From the IMG/VR virus record IMGVR_UViG_3300048930_000266, positions 1-40,675 of that record: 40,675 nucleotides of DNA, one strand, 5' to 3'. The stretch is from a virus. This document shows, piece after piece, positions 8,235 through 15,502 of this stretch. The translations under genes and the position numbers were made by a program. A model generated the notes under the pieces. The model made no database searches. It saw only the letters and a program-made list of their open reading frames with translations, and was not told the DNA's origin. The number at the start of each line of letters is the position of its first letter. Positions within the stretch are counted from its first letter, which is position 1.

Positions 8235-8800
8235 CCGCCACGCCCCGCACCATCCTCCGCTCGTGGATCCGGGAACAGATCGATGCTGGCGTGGACCGGG
8301 ACGCCGCGATCGAGCATGCGGTCCACCGGGCGATCGGTGACGACCAGCTGGTCGCTGGCCTGGTGACACAGGTCGCTCGGCACGAAGCCAGCGGCATCCT
8401 CGTCAAGACGCACAGCCTGCCCCGCCGCCATAAGGAACCAAAAGCAGCACAGGAGGCCATCGCCGAGGAAGTGGCCGCGCTGCCGGCGGACTCGCCTTTG
8501 GCCAAGCTCACTCCGCAGTTCGACAGCACCCGCGCATCCCGCATCCTGGTCGACCTGTCCGCCATGACGAAGCCGCAGGTACTCAACATGGCGAAGGAGT
8601 TCGAGGGCGCGGCCCAGAAGAACGAAGAGCTCGCCGCCTTTTGCCGGGCCGTCGCTGACCAGCTGCGTGATGGGCAGACCGTCAGTGAGGTGTTCGACCG
8701 GTCAGGCCTGCTGACCCTGCGCTCACGCATCACGACCCACACCACCACCCGCGTCTTCCGCGGTCAGACCCAGATCGCCCTGACCGAACGCACGAATTGA
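8231..8800 (+). CDS. Hypothetical early protein
   Basis: 189 residues, predominantly helical, with no Cys and no recognisable motif. The middle has a low-complexity Ala/Glu part (KAAQEAIAEEVAALPA). A C-terminal segment (TLRSRITTHTTTRVFRGQTQ) is basic and Thr-rich. Last tightly overlapped member of this run; the next gene has its own RBS after a 12-nt gap. Confidence 0.6.
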   Translation: MTATPRTILRSWIREQIDAGVDRDAAIEHAVHRAIGDDQLVAGLVTQVARHEASGILVKTHSLPRRHKEPKAAQEAIAEEVAALPADSPLAKLTPQFDSTRASRILVDLSAMTKPQVLNMAKEFEGAAQKNEELAAFCRAVADQLRDGQTVSEVFDRSGLLTLRSRITTHTTTRVFRGQTQIALTERTN

Positions 8801-8811
8801 AAGGACCCACC

Positions 8812-9582
8812 ATGGCCGCTACCGCACCATCCCTCGCCGTCATCGAACCCGCCCTCACCCCGGTCGTTGGTCTCTGGGCGGAAGAGCGCAGCAAGCTCTT
8901 CGCCCGCTACCGGGCCACCATCCAGTTCACCGGCCGCGTCATGGGTGGCGTGCCCCAGAAACCGGAGATCATTGAGTCCTGGCTCCGGCAACGCATCATC
9001 GGCGGCGACGAGGAAATCCGCCTCCAGATGCTCCGGACGATGGACGAACTCGGCTACGACGTGTCGAACGACATGAGCCACGAGGAGCTGCTGGCGATGT
9101 CCAAGCAGTTCGCCCAGGAGCGGAGCGGCAACACCTTCCGCCGCGACGAGACAGGTCTGTTCATCGCCGACTACCAGGTCAAGGCGATGCTGAAAGAGAA
9201 CGTCTCGATTCTCTACCCGTACAACGAGCCAACCTATCGGATGGGGTTGACGAAGAAAGCCGCCAAAGCCTTCTGGGCGGAGCGGGTGTTCGTGGACGAA
9301 TACAACATCCACCTCTGCCGCGATGGCGTGCCTCTGACCGAGCCGGACGGCAAGCACCTGCAGATCGGCCACGTACCGTCACCGAAGGGCCCCAAGTCCA
9401 CCCTGACCTACTACGACTACTGCATCCAGCCGGAGCTCACGTTCACGATGTCGAGTGCCGAGGACCGGATCGAAGGGGAGATGTGGCAACGGGTGCTGCT
9501 GCTGGCCGAACGGAATGGCCTCGGGGCCATCCGGTCGCTGAGCTCAGGGCAGTTCACGGTGACGGCATTCGACAAACTCTGA
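8812..9582 (+). CDS. Conserved-looking phage protein, unknown function
   Basis: 256 residues from the ATG at 8812, preceded by AAAGGA 7 nt upstream; an in-frame TTG at 8797 lies inside the previous gene's end. The first part reads GRVMGGVPQKPEIIESWLR. The middle has aromatic and acidic patches (ILYPYNEPTYRMGL). The C-terminus ends in a beta-rich GAIRSLSSGQFTV. I recognise the general look from other phage genomes but cannot name a function. It is the last gene before the 5-nt periodic element, so it is a reasonable first candidate for a protein that interacts with that element; this is adjacency only. Confidence 0.7.
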   Translation: MAATAPSLAVIEPALTPVVGLWAEERSKLFARYRATIQFTGRVMGGVPQKPEIIESWLRQRIIGGDEEIRLQMLRTMDELGYDVSNDMSHEELLAMSKQFAQERSGNTFRRDETGLFIADYQVKAMLKENVSILYPYNEPTYRMGLTKKAAKAFWAERVFVDEYNIHLCRDGVPLTEPDGKHLQIGHVPSPKGPKSTLTYYDYCIQPELTFTMSSAEDRIEGEMWQRVLLLAERNGLGAIRSLSSGQFTVTAFDKL

Positions 9583-9626
9583 TTATTTGCCACAGGCGCA
9601 CACGACTCCCCGTCGAAGCGTGGGAT

Positions 9627-10186
9627 AGACAACCCAATTCGCGCCGACTTACCGACTCAGACCTGACCTCTCCACCGCGACCAGCCAACACTGAACAGGA
9701 CAATCCTTACCGTCACGACCAGCCAAACCAAACCAGGTCCCACCAGTACGACTACCCTGCCAAAGCCGTGCCACGCCAAGACGACTGGCCATCTCCAGAC
9801 AGGACTCCCCAACTCATGACGACCAGCCTAACCCACTCCCAACTGGCCACCGCGACTATCCTACCCATCCCGAACCCGTTCGTATCGACTAGCCAACCCG
9901 AGCCACGCCTTCCCGAGTTGCCACGACTACCCACACCTCCGCATGCCAGCACGTCACGACTACCCTTCACTGACCCGACCGTGACAACCCGCCACGACTT
10001 CCCATTCCTTCTCCAGCCGAGACCCACCGCTACGACTATCCGACCCTCGCCTATCCGCCGCCCACCGCGACGACTACCCAATCCCTGCCGAACCTTCCCG
10101 ACGCAACGCGACCGACCTTGCCGTCCCTGATCATCCCTGATCGACGTACCTAGCCACGGCATCACTCGCCTCGCCATATCACTGCT
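9627..10186 (+). repeat. 5-nt periodic C-phased element with 33/38-nt superperiod
   Basis: This long gap holds no credible gene. Read in 5-nt steps it is a run of about 103 pentads, NNCCN in consensus, with C at position 4 in 101 of 103 by hand count (exceptions GCCAA in the 9749 block and AGTTG in the 9886 block). Fifteen blocks begin CGACY (once CGACG): 9645, 9678, 9716, 9749, 9782, 9820, 9853, 9886, 9924, 9957, 9995, 10033, 10071, 10109 and 10142. Spacing is 33 or 38 nt only, seven of each. Each block is CGACY plus five or six pentads plus a 3-nt phase reset. Sequence outside the phased positions is not conserved between blocks. The last block runs eight pentads into the extended -10 of the int promoter. 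Five is not a multiple of three, so coding does not explain the pattern. Confidence 0.9.
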
Positions 10187-10207
10187 AGAATGCGAACACA
10201 TGTTCGC
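10183..10207 (+). promoter_or_regulatory. Integrase promoter with overlapping SOS box
   Basis: Extended -10 TGC-TAGAAT (10183-10191) with no good -35. Immediately downstream is GCGAAC-ACAT-GTTCGC (10192-10207), a perfect match to the GAAC-N4-GTTC LexA site of Gram-positive and actinobacterial hosts. The site covers the expected transcription start near 10198, so a bound repressor would block initiation. An ATG at 10200 opens a 62-codon frame out of phase with int; I regard it as fortuitous. Confidence 0.7.
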
Positions 10208-10215
10208 GTATGAGT

Positions 10216-10247
10216 CGAGAGCTCTTGCAAATATGCAGGGGCTCTCG
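10216..10247 (+). promoter_or_regulatory. RNA hairpin in the int leader
   Basis: CGAGAGC (10216-10222) pairs with GCTCTCG (10241-10247). The intervening bases continue the stem through G-U wobbles to TGCA/TGCA, closing an AATA loop, so about 14 pairs in RNA. Wobble pairs rather than perfect DNA symmetry argue for an RNA role. It lies between the promoter and the int RBS (GGAGG, 10271-10275), with GGTTTTGG after it, so attenuation or RNA stabilisation of the int message is plausible. Confidence 0.55.
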
Positions 10248-10281
10248 GCCGTGATACGTGTTGTGGTTTTGGAGGTGCAGG

Positions 10282-11508
10282 GTGCCAAAGCAAAAGGACC
10301 GGGGACTACGGCGCGGGCAGGGGTACACCGAGCGGCGCGTCGGGAAGGATGGCGCGGTGTTCTACGTCGCCCGGTGGCTGGAAGGTGAGGCGTACCGATC
10401 AAAGGTCTTCCGAGATCCCGATGCGGATACTGCCCTGGAAGCCGCCGAGCAGTTCATCCGCGACCGCGACCGGGCGCTTCGGGTAGGGCGACATATCCCG
10501 CCAGCGGAGATGACGGTGATGGATCTGGTCAACCAGTACCTCGCCCGGGGCGAATCCCGCTGGTCACCCAACACCTACGCCACCTACTGTCAGCGAACCC
10601 GGGCCTGTATCGAGCCGCGTCTCGGCAGCGTCCGGCTGCAATCCCTCACCACGTCGCAGATTCAGCACTGGATCGATCAGCTAGTGCGGGACGGCTGGTC
10701 TCCAGAGGTGGTGGTCAGCTCGTCGCTGCTGCTGGGTTCGGCGTTCAAAGAGGCGGTGCGGCTGGGGATCCTCTCGGCCAATCCAGCCGCTGGCGTCCGT
10801 CGGCCGAAGATCGCTCGCAAGCACCACGTCACCTGGACCGCCGAGGAAGCCCGCCTGGCCCTTGCCGAGGTCGCCGACGAGCCGCGCTGGAATGCGGTCT
10901 ACCGCCTGGCGCTGGCCACCGGCATGCGCCCGGGCGAACTCCGTGCCCTGAAGTGGAAGGACGTCACGCTCAATGCCCCTGCCGGCGCCAGCGTCACGAT
11001 CCGGCGGACCATGACCAAGGATCGCAACGGTCGACCGGTCCTCGGGCAGGATACGAAGACGTCCGGAGCCCGGGAGGTCGCGATTCCCACGTCCGTGGCG
11101 CAGGCGCTCCAGAGGTGGCGTACGGCCCAGAAGGAAGTGCGGCTCCGCTCCAAAACCTGGCAGGAACTTGATGCGGTGTTCACCGGCGTGGGTGGGGTTC
11201 ACCTGTCACTCAGCACCTGGCAGAACCGGCACCGGAAGCTGTGCGATGCGGTCCAGGAGCGGATGTCGGACGGGCAGACGTTCCCGCGCCCGACGCTCCA
11301 TGAGCTGCGGCACACCGCCGCCACCCTGATGCTGGCCAACAACATCCACGTCAAGATCGTGTCCGACATCCTGGGGCACCGCAAGATCGAGACGACGCTG
11401 AACATCTACCAGCACGTCTCGGCCGACCTGCAACGGGCTGCCAGTGAGCGGCTCGACGCCTCCCTGAACGCGACAACATCACTCCCGGATCGGGCCGAAA
11501 ACGGCTAG
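10282..11508 (+). CDS. int: Tyrosine-family phage integrase
   Basis: 408 residues from the GTG at 10282 (GGAGG 6 nt upstream). A basic N-terminal arm-binding region (RRGQGYTERRVGKDGA) comes first, then a core-binding SAM-like domain (about 85-175), then the catalytic domain. Catalytic residues are visible: Arg in TGMRPGEL (about 216), HELRH (about 341-345, His and Arg), His in LGHRKIETT (about 365) and the nucleophile Tyr376 in NIYQH. It catalyses attP-attB integration and, with an excisionase, excision. It is convergent with the late operon; an attP candidate lies directly downstream, the usual int-attP order. Confidence 0.95.
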   Translation: MPKQKDRGLRRGQGYTERRVGKDGAVFYVARWLEGEAYRSKVFRDPDADTALEAAEQFIRDRDRALRVGRHIPPAEMTVMDLVNQYLARGESRWSPNTYATYCQRTRACIEPRLGSVRLQSLTTSQIQHWIDQLVRDGWSPEVVVSSSLLLGSAFKEAVRLGILSANPAAGVRRPKIARKHHVTWTAEEARLALAEVADEPRWNAVYRLALATGMRPGELRALKWKDVTLNAPAGASVTIRRTMTKDRNGRPVLGQDTKTSGAREVAIPTSVAQALQRWRTAQKEVRLRSKTWQELDAVFTGVGGVHLSLSTWQNRHRKLCDAVQERMSDGQTFPRPTLHELRHTAATLMLANNIHVKIVSDILGHRKIETTLNIYQHVSADLQRAASERLDASLNATTSLPDRAENG

Positions 11509-11519
11509 ATTTCGGCCGT

Positions 11520-11704
11520 TTCCCAACGCCTTTCCCAACCGGGTAACACAAAACCCCCGGAACCCTTGAGGAATCAAGGGTTCCGGGGGTAAGGGTGCCG
11601 ACGAGAGGATTCGCACTTTTCCCTCAGATCCGGTCATTATGGCCCGGATTCAGGCACATTCGGTCGGTTCGGGCGCTCACAATTCCCAACGCAATTCCCA
11701 ACCG
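11520..11704. other. Candidate attP with arm-type repeats
   Basis: The probable core is 11594-11616. Its reverse complement ends CGAATCCTCTCGTCGGCACC, which looks like the T-loop, T-stem and acceptor 3' strand of a tRNA, a classic attB target. On the left (11520-11541) and right (11683-11704) sit two 22-bp repeats differing at two positions. Each is a pair of TTCCCAAC units about 11-12 bp apart, as expected for integrase arm sites. A terminator-like hairpin lies within. The tRNA identity cannot be assigned from 20 bases. Confidence 0.7.
11553..11590 (-). terminator. Intrinsic terminator of the late (minus) operon
   Basis: A perfect 17-bp inverted repeat with a 4-nt GGAA loop (stem ACCCCCGGAACCCTTGA and its complement). 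On the minus strand it is followed by TTTTG, giving a U-tract; the plus strand has no U-tract. It therefore ends minus-strand transcripts arriving from the holin/lysin genes. It abuts the tRNA-like core, so it may instead have been captured with a host tRNA terminator and restore that terminator after integration. Confidence 0.8.
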
Positions 11705-11965
11705 CTACAGCTTCACCTGCGGGGCGGGATCGATGTCGGGTTTCGCTTGGTACGCCTCGTTGACGAGTTGCCGCGTGCTGGCTGGCGAGAACACGAACTG
11801 TCGCGCAATGAGGGCCAGCACGATCGGGGCCAGCACGGCGACCAGTCCGCGAATGGCGTCCTGTTGGGCGTCAGTGATCGACACGCCGAACGACTGCAGG
11901 AAGGCGAGGATGGCCGCGACGATCGCGGTGATGGTGCCGACGGTAATGACCGGTTCCCTGTTCAT
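11705..11965 (-). CDS. Small two-TM membrane protein, holin candidate
   Basis: 86 residues with two hydrophobic segments (about 7-27 TVGTITAIVAAILAFLQSF and 40-58 GLVAVLAPIVLALIARQF) joined by a short polar turn. The C-terminal tail is charged. It follows the endolysin directly and is the last late gene, the usual holin slot. Size and topology fit a class II holin. Without sequence motifs this stays inferential; a plain accessory membrane protein is the alternative. Confidence 0.6.
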   Translation of the reverse strand: MNREPVITVGTITAIVAAILAFLQSFGVSITDAQQDAIRGLVAVLAPIVLALIARQFVFSPASTRQLVNEAYQAKPDIDPAPQVKL

Positions 11966-12001
11966 GGTGATCGTTTCTCCAATCTTGCAATCTATCGATG
12001 A

Positions 12002-13165
12002 TCAGGCGAGCTTCAGTGGATCCCCATTCACCGACCGGATGATCCGGGAGAGGTTGAAGTCCGGACCCGGGCAGTAGCTCCGGCCCTCGGAATCGATGTC
12101 GGCGTGCCGGCCGAGGAAGCCGCGAATCTTCTTGATCGATTTGCCATAGACATCGGGATGCGTGAAGTACTTGGTCCACGCCTCAAGCGTCTTGTACTGG
12201 GCTTCGGTTGGCGGAACAGAGGGCGTGGCCACGGTCTCGATCGTGATGCTGCCGTTGTTGAAGTTGACGCCGCGCCGGCGCATCTCCTGGACGTAGCCGA
12301 TGTTCAGGTTGGGAGACCGGACGACACCATTCGTCCAGGGCACGTTCTTCGAGCTCACGCACTGGTAGGTCTTGCCGTCCCGATCGATGACCAGCGTGGA
12401 GCTGGCGTTCGAATTCGGGTTCAGGAACCAGCTGAGCGTGTTCTGCAGGTTCAGGTCATCGGTGCAGTGGTAGATGATCGCGATCGGGTCCATGCCTCGG
12501 GCGTGGTAGTTCGGGGAGCCGACCCAGATCACCGGCGGCATCGTCGCCTTGATGATGTCCGGGATGGTCGGGTCCTCTTCCGTCCCCTCGTCGGGCGGTA
12601 CCGGCTGGGCAGCGCCCTGGATCTCCGCCATCAGCTTGAGGATCGCCGTGGCGTAGAGGGAACTGGCCTGCGTGGCCCACTTGCCGGATCCGAGATCCTC
12701 GACCGTGCGCACGGTGCCCATCATCCGGGATTCAAGGAGCGCCACCCAGCGCGGGTCGAGGTACTTGTAGATCGTGTATTCGAGCCAGCCCTGAGCCGGT
12801 CCCTCGATGTAGCCGCCCATGTGGACCGTATGGACCCGCGCGGCGTCGACCCCGTCATGGAAGGGGCGATAGTCCTGCTTGCCAGCATCGGTCGCCCCGA
12901 TGCCAGCCGGGTTGAGGTCGTTCTTCCAGAGCTCCGATTCGAATGGCCCCTTGCCCGGCACGCCCGTCTCGTAGGCCGCCTGGGCGAAAAGCACGACCGG
13001 ATCGTAGCCGACCGCCGTGCAGAGGCGCCACAGTTCGGCGGCGTAGGTGAGGACGTCGGATTCCCGCTGCGGCTGGGTGTTCTTCACCCAGGTGACAGCC
13101 TGTTCGAGCGTGGCGGACGGTGCGCGCTTGATGGGCGTGGTGGTCTTGGTTGCAGTGGTGACCAT
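12002..13165 (-). CDS. Endolysin: glucosaminidase-like plus N-acetylmuramoyl-L-alanine amidase
   Basis: 387 residues, two domains. Residues about 20-195 resemble the lysozyme-like endo-beta-N-acetylglucosaminidase fold (LFAQAAYETG, then NPAGIGATD, with catalytic-type Glu). A linker with PVPPDEGTEEDPTIP follows. Residues about 220-387 are an Ami_2/PGRP-type zinc amidase: IIYHCTDD supplies the first His, GRHADID the second and CPGPDF the Cys/Asp end. The two activities would cut glycan and stem peptide. No signal peptide, so export through the holin is expected. The upstream gene ends 2 nt before the start. Confidence 0.88.
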   Translation of the reverse strand: MVTTATKTTTPIKRAPSATLEQAVTWVKNTQPQRESDVLTYAAELWRLCTAVGYDPVVLFAQAAYETGVPGKGPFESELWKNDLNPAGIGATDAGKQDYRPFHDGVDAARVHTVHMGGYIEGPAQGWLEYTIYKYLDPRWVALLESRMMGTVRTVEDLGSGKWATQASSLYATAILKLMAEIQGAAQPVPPDEGTEEDPTIPDIIKATMPPVIWVGSPNYHARGMDPIAIIYHCTDDLNLQNTLSWFLNPNSNASSTLVIDRDGKTYQCVSSKNVPWTNGVVRSPNLNIGYVQEMRRRGVNFNNGSITIETVATPSVPPTEAQYKTLEAWTKYFTHPDVYGKSIKKIRGFLGRHADIDSEGRSYCPGPDFNLSRIIRSVNGDPLKLA

Positions 13166-13167
13166 CG

Positions 13168-13526
13168 TCAGTCTTCCTTTGTTGCTACCGCGTGCATCTG
13201 AGAGATGAACGCCTTGCTCTCTGCCCGGTCGGCGGTCAGGACCCGGCGTACCGTCCGGGCGACGGGTCCGATCACCGGGACCGTCTCAATCGCCGGCGAA
13301 TCCGGTGGCGCTGCCTGCGACTCCGCTCCGCCCGTTCGGCGATGAGCGCTCGACGTCGCCAGTACACAAGCCGGGCCTGCAAGGTCCCGGTCGCCCCACG
13401 GGCTGCCTCGCGCTCGCGATCGCGCTGCTTGAGCATGTGCGCGACCAAGAGGGCCACGGACGGGCCGAGCACGACCGCGAGCGCGGCCGCCAGTTCGCCA
13501 AGTTCCCCCCAGGCCGCCGACTGCAT
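13168..13526 (-). CDS. Small membrane/coiled-coil protein, apparently frameshifted
   Basis: The ATG at 13526 has an excellent AGGAGG 7 nt upstream and opens MQSAAWGELGELAAALAVVL, a membrane segment, then a basic coiled coil ending near RALIAERAERS. That frame stops at 13272 in a run of arginines. A sensible continuation (SQAAPPDSPAIETVPVIGPV, then a charged end) sits one base back and stops at 13168, next to the endolysin start. A -1 shift at about 13305-13325 gives one 119-residue protein. No slippery heptamer is visible at the junction, so a sequencing or assembly indel, or a real mutation, is more likely than programmed frameshifting. The position suggests a lysis-cassette role. Confidence 0.6.
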
Positions 13527-13613
13527 CAGGCACCTCCTGGGGGTCTGGAATATTGAAAGTCATGATCATTGGTCACCACCTTGTCCCTTCATTGGCGCTG
13601 TTGCGCTCTCGGT

Positions 13614-15101
13614 CTACACCTGCACCCATGCGGACGCGGCCCGGATCAGGGTGATCGCCTCGTTGTCGGCCAGCGTGTTGTCCGCGCCGCCGATGAGCAC
13701 CAGGTTGCTGTTGTGCTGAATCGTGGTGTTCGCGGCGTCCGCGCCGATGATGGTGACGCGCTGCCCCGCCACCCCGCCCAGCAGATTGGTCACGGTCGTG
13801 GGCGTGAAGTTCCAGGTGCGGTAGGTGGTCTGGTTGAGCACGCTTGGGGTCGCCCCGGCAAGCTCCCGCAGCCCGCCCGGCGTGATCAGCACGCGGGACC
13901 GGTCCACGTTGTAGAAGCCAGCGTCTCCGGTTTGACCGGCGGGGTCGTAATAGGTGTTGGCAAAATCCGGATTTCCGGCCTGATCGTGAATGCAGTAGCG
14001 CACCGTCTTGCCGCCGTCCCCGAAGAACGGTAGATGGAAGTGGTTGTTCACCACACCGCCGCTGGGGATATGGATGTGATCGTAGGTGTCTTCCTCAGCG
14101 TAGGAGTTCCGGTTGAACTGCCCGCCGGTAAAGGTGTTGAAAACTGCATCTCCGACACCGATCAGGCCGTGCCCGGCGTTGGTGTCGATCCGGTACCCGA
14201 CGAAACGGTTTTGCTGGCCGCCCGCCAGTGAGAGGCCTACGTCACCGGTCTGGAACACGGTCGTGTCGAACACGCTGTGCGAGCAGAGGAGGTGGGCAGC
14301 GGCGGCGTAAAGGTCTTCCGAGGAGACGGCTTCGTAATCCGGACCGGTGAACTCCATATGGCTCACCTGATGGTCCACGCCATCGATCACGCTGGCCCCG
14401 GAACGACTGGACAGTCCGCCCACATAGGATGCCGAGCGCAGCCCTTGAATCAACGCGTAGGCCAGCCGGGCGTTCTGCCCGCCCAGAATCAGCCCTTCCA
14501 TGCCGAAGTGGTAGCCGAAGAAGCTGGACAGCACGAATTCCCCGGTATCGGGGAAGTAGAGACCACCCGACTCGTTGGTTGTGTCGCGCCCCTCCATGGT
14601 GATACCGACGATCCCGGCGTTCATTAGCCGTACGGCAGGGTTTTCCTGCGATATGAGCCAGTCGCCGGTGCCCACTTCGTTGGGTCCATCAGTGACTGGA
14701 ATAATGCGAACAGGACCGTAGACGTAGCCCTGGCCCATGATCCGGCCGCCGGCATACAGCACCACTCCATCACGATGCAGGAGAGGTCCCGAGGCGTAGA
14801 CGCCGGGTGGCATAAAGACGATGCCCCCGTAGGGTTGGCCAGAGGCGGCACGGTCGTGCGCGTCGTCAATCGCATCTTGCAGAAACGTGGTGTTGTCCTG
14901 GATGATGTCGCCCCGGGCCCCGTATTTGCGAACGTTGCCCCATTCCATGGCGTAGGCGATTTCGTCCTGGGCATCCGTCCACTCCGGCCCGGTGGGGGCA
15001 CCATCGAGCTGTTTGGCCACGGCGATCAGTTTGGCGATGTCTTCCGGGTCGATGGTGTTGCCGACCTGCCTGGTTGTGAGCGACGGGACCGAAATGGGCA
15101 T
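13614..15101 (-). CDS. Tailspike-like protein with pectate-lyase-type beta-helix
   Basis: 495 residues from the ATG at 15101 (AGGAGGTGATCTC upstream, a near-perfect RBS). After an 80-residue N-terminal adaptor, VRKYGARGD is followed by TTFLQDAIDDAHD, then GGIVFMPPGVY. This is the standard entry to Pectate_lyase_3/tailspike beta-helices. Many short G/N-rich turns follow, and the C-terminus is beta-rich. Such spikes bind, and often cleave, host surface polysaccharide. It is last among the tail tip genes, consistent with the receptor-binding protein. Confidence 0.85.
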   Translation of the reverse strand: MPISVPSLTTRQVGNTIDPEDIAKLIAVAKQLDGAPTGPEWTDAQDEIAYAMEWGNVRKYGARGDIIQDNTTFLQDAIDDAHDRAASGQPYGGIVFMPPGVYASGPLLHRDGVVLYAGGRIMGQGYVYGPVRIIPVTDGPNEVGTGDWLISQENPAVRLMNAGIVGITMEGRDTTNESGGLYFPDTGEFVLSSFFGYHFGMEGLILGGQNARLAYALIQGLRSASYVGGLSSRSGASVIDGVDHQVSHMEFTGPDYEAVSSEDLYAAAAHLLCSHSVFDTTVFQTGDVGLSLAGGQQNRFVGYRIDTNAGHGLIGVGDAVFNTFTGGQFNRNSYAEEDTYDHIHIPSGGVVNNHFHLPFFGDGGKTVRYCIHDQAGNPDFANTYYDPAGQTGDAGFYNVDRSRVLITPGGLRELAGATPSVLNQTTYRTWNFTPTTVTNLLGGVAGQRVTIIGADAANTTIQHNSNLVLIGGADNTLADNEAITLIRAASAWVQV

Positions 15102-15112
15102 GAGATCACCTC

Positions 15113-15502
15113 CTAACTGATGGACCCGTAGACCGGGATGAAGCCGAGGCTGTCCCCGGCGGCGTCGAAGACTTCGATCTTGTGCGTCACGCTGCCCGGC
15201 GTGGTGGCCGCCACGGACGTGCCGAGTTCCAGGCTCTGGGTGACAGTCGTACTGCGCTGGATCGGGCCGAGAATGACCGGCTTGCCGTTCACGGGCAGGC
15301 ACAGCACCTCATCGTCGGCCGCCAGGTGCCAGCCGGGAATGCGCGCCCGGAGTTCCGTCTCCCCGGTGGCCGCTTCCAGCCGCCGGATGGTGACCATACC
15401 GCCATCGATGCCCGTCACGATCGCCCGGAACGGATCGCGGGTCCGGAGCCGGTCCTCGATCATCTCGGTGAGGCGCTGCATGATGGTGTTGAGGTGGCTC
15501 AT
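15113..15502 (-). CDS. Tail tip accessory protein
   Basis: 129 residues from the ATG at 15502, overlapping the previous stop by 4 nt. An N-terminal helix (NTIMQRLTEMIEDRLRTRD) is followed by a beta-rich domain with G-W-H turns (RIPGWHLAADDEVLCLPVNG), similar in style to small OB-like domains of baseplate/tail tip proteins. Position between the hub and the spike supports a virion role. Family not named. Confidence 0.6.
   Translation of the reverse strand: MSHLNTIMQRLTEMIEDRLRTRDPFRAIVTGIDGGMVTIRRLEAATGETELRARIPGWHLAADDEVLCLPVNGKPVILGPIQRSTTVTQSLELGTSVAATTPGSVTHKIEVFDAAGDSLGFIPVYGSIS

Noticed and set aside
9603-9611. An additional CGACTCCCC anchor before the array
   Set aside because: 42 nt from the next anchor and the pentad phase is broken between 9612 and 9626; I start the array at 9627.
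9603-10150. CRISPR-like array
   Set aside because: Regular 33/38 spacing but no conserved repeat longer than about nine bases, no cas genes, and the spacers are themselves periodic.
9627-10186. Rho utilisation (rut) region
   Set aside because: C-rich and G-poor, so partly compatible, but rut sites have loose YC spacing of about 10-13 nt and would not explain a strict 5-nt register with resets.
9483-10402. Long open frames on both strands across the 5-nt periodic element
   Set aside because: Low-complexity Pro/Thr- or Gly/Arg-rich translations with no RBS; absence of stops follows from the CC-rich pattern, and neither 5 nor 38 is a multiple of three.
11594-11625. A complete tRNA gene
   Set aside because: Only the T-loop to acceptor end is present; no D-arm or anticodon arm upstream. 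Treated as attP core.
12104-13201. Plus-strand ORF antisense to the endolysin, and similar long antisense frames elsewhere (20408-21583, 30244-32487, 33476-34861)
   Set aside because: Shadow frames typical of GC-rich DNA; no RBS, Arg/Gly/Asp-rich translations, and the opposite strands carry recognised phage genes.
13168-13569. 133-aa ORF starting MIMTFNIP
   Set aside because: Its first two thirds are an Arg/Gly-rich shadow of the membrane-protein frame; only the C-terminal third looks like protein.
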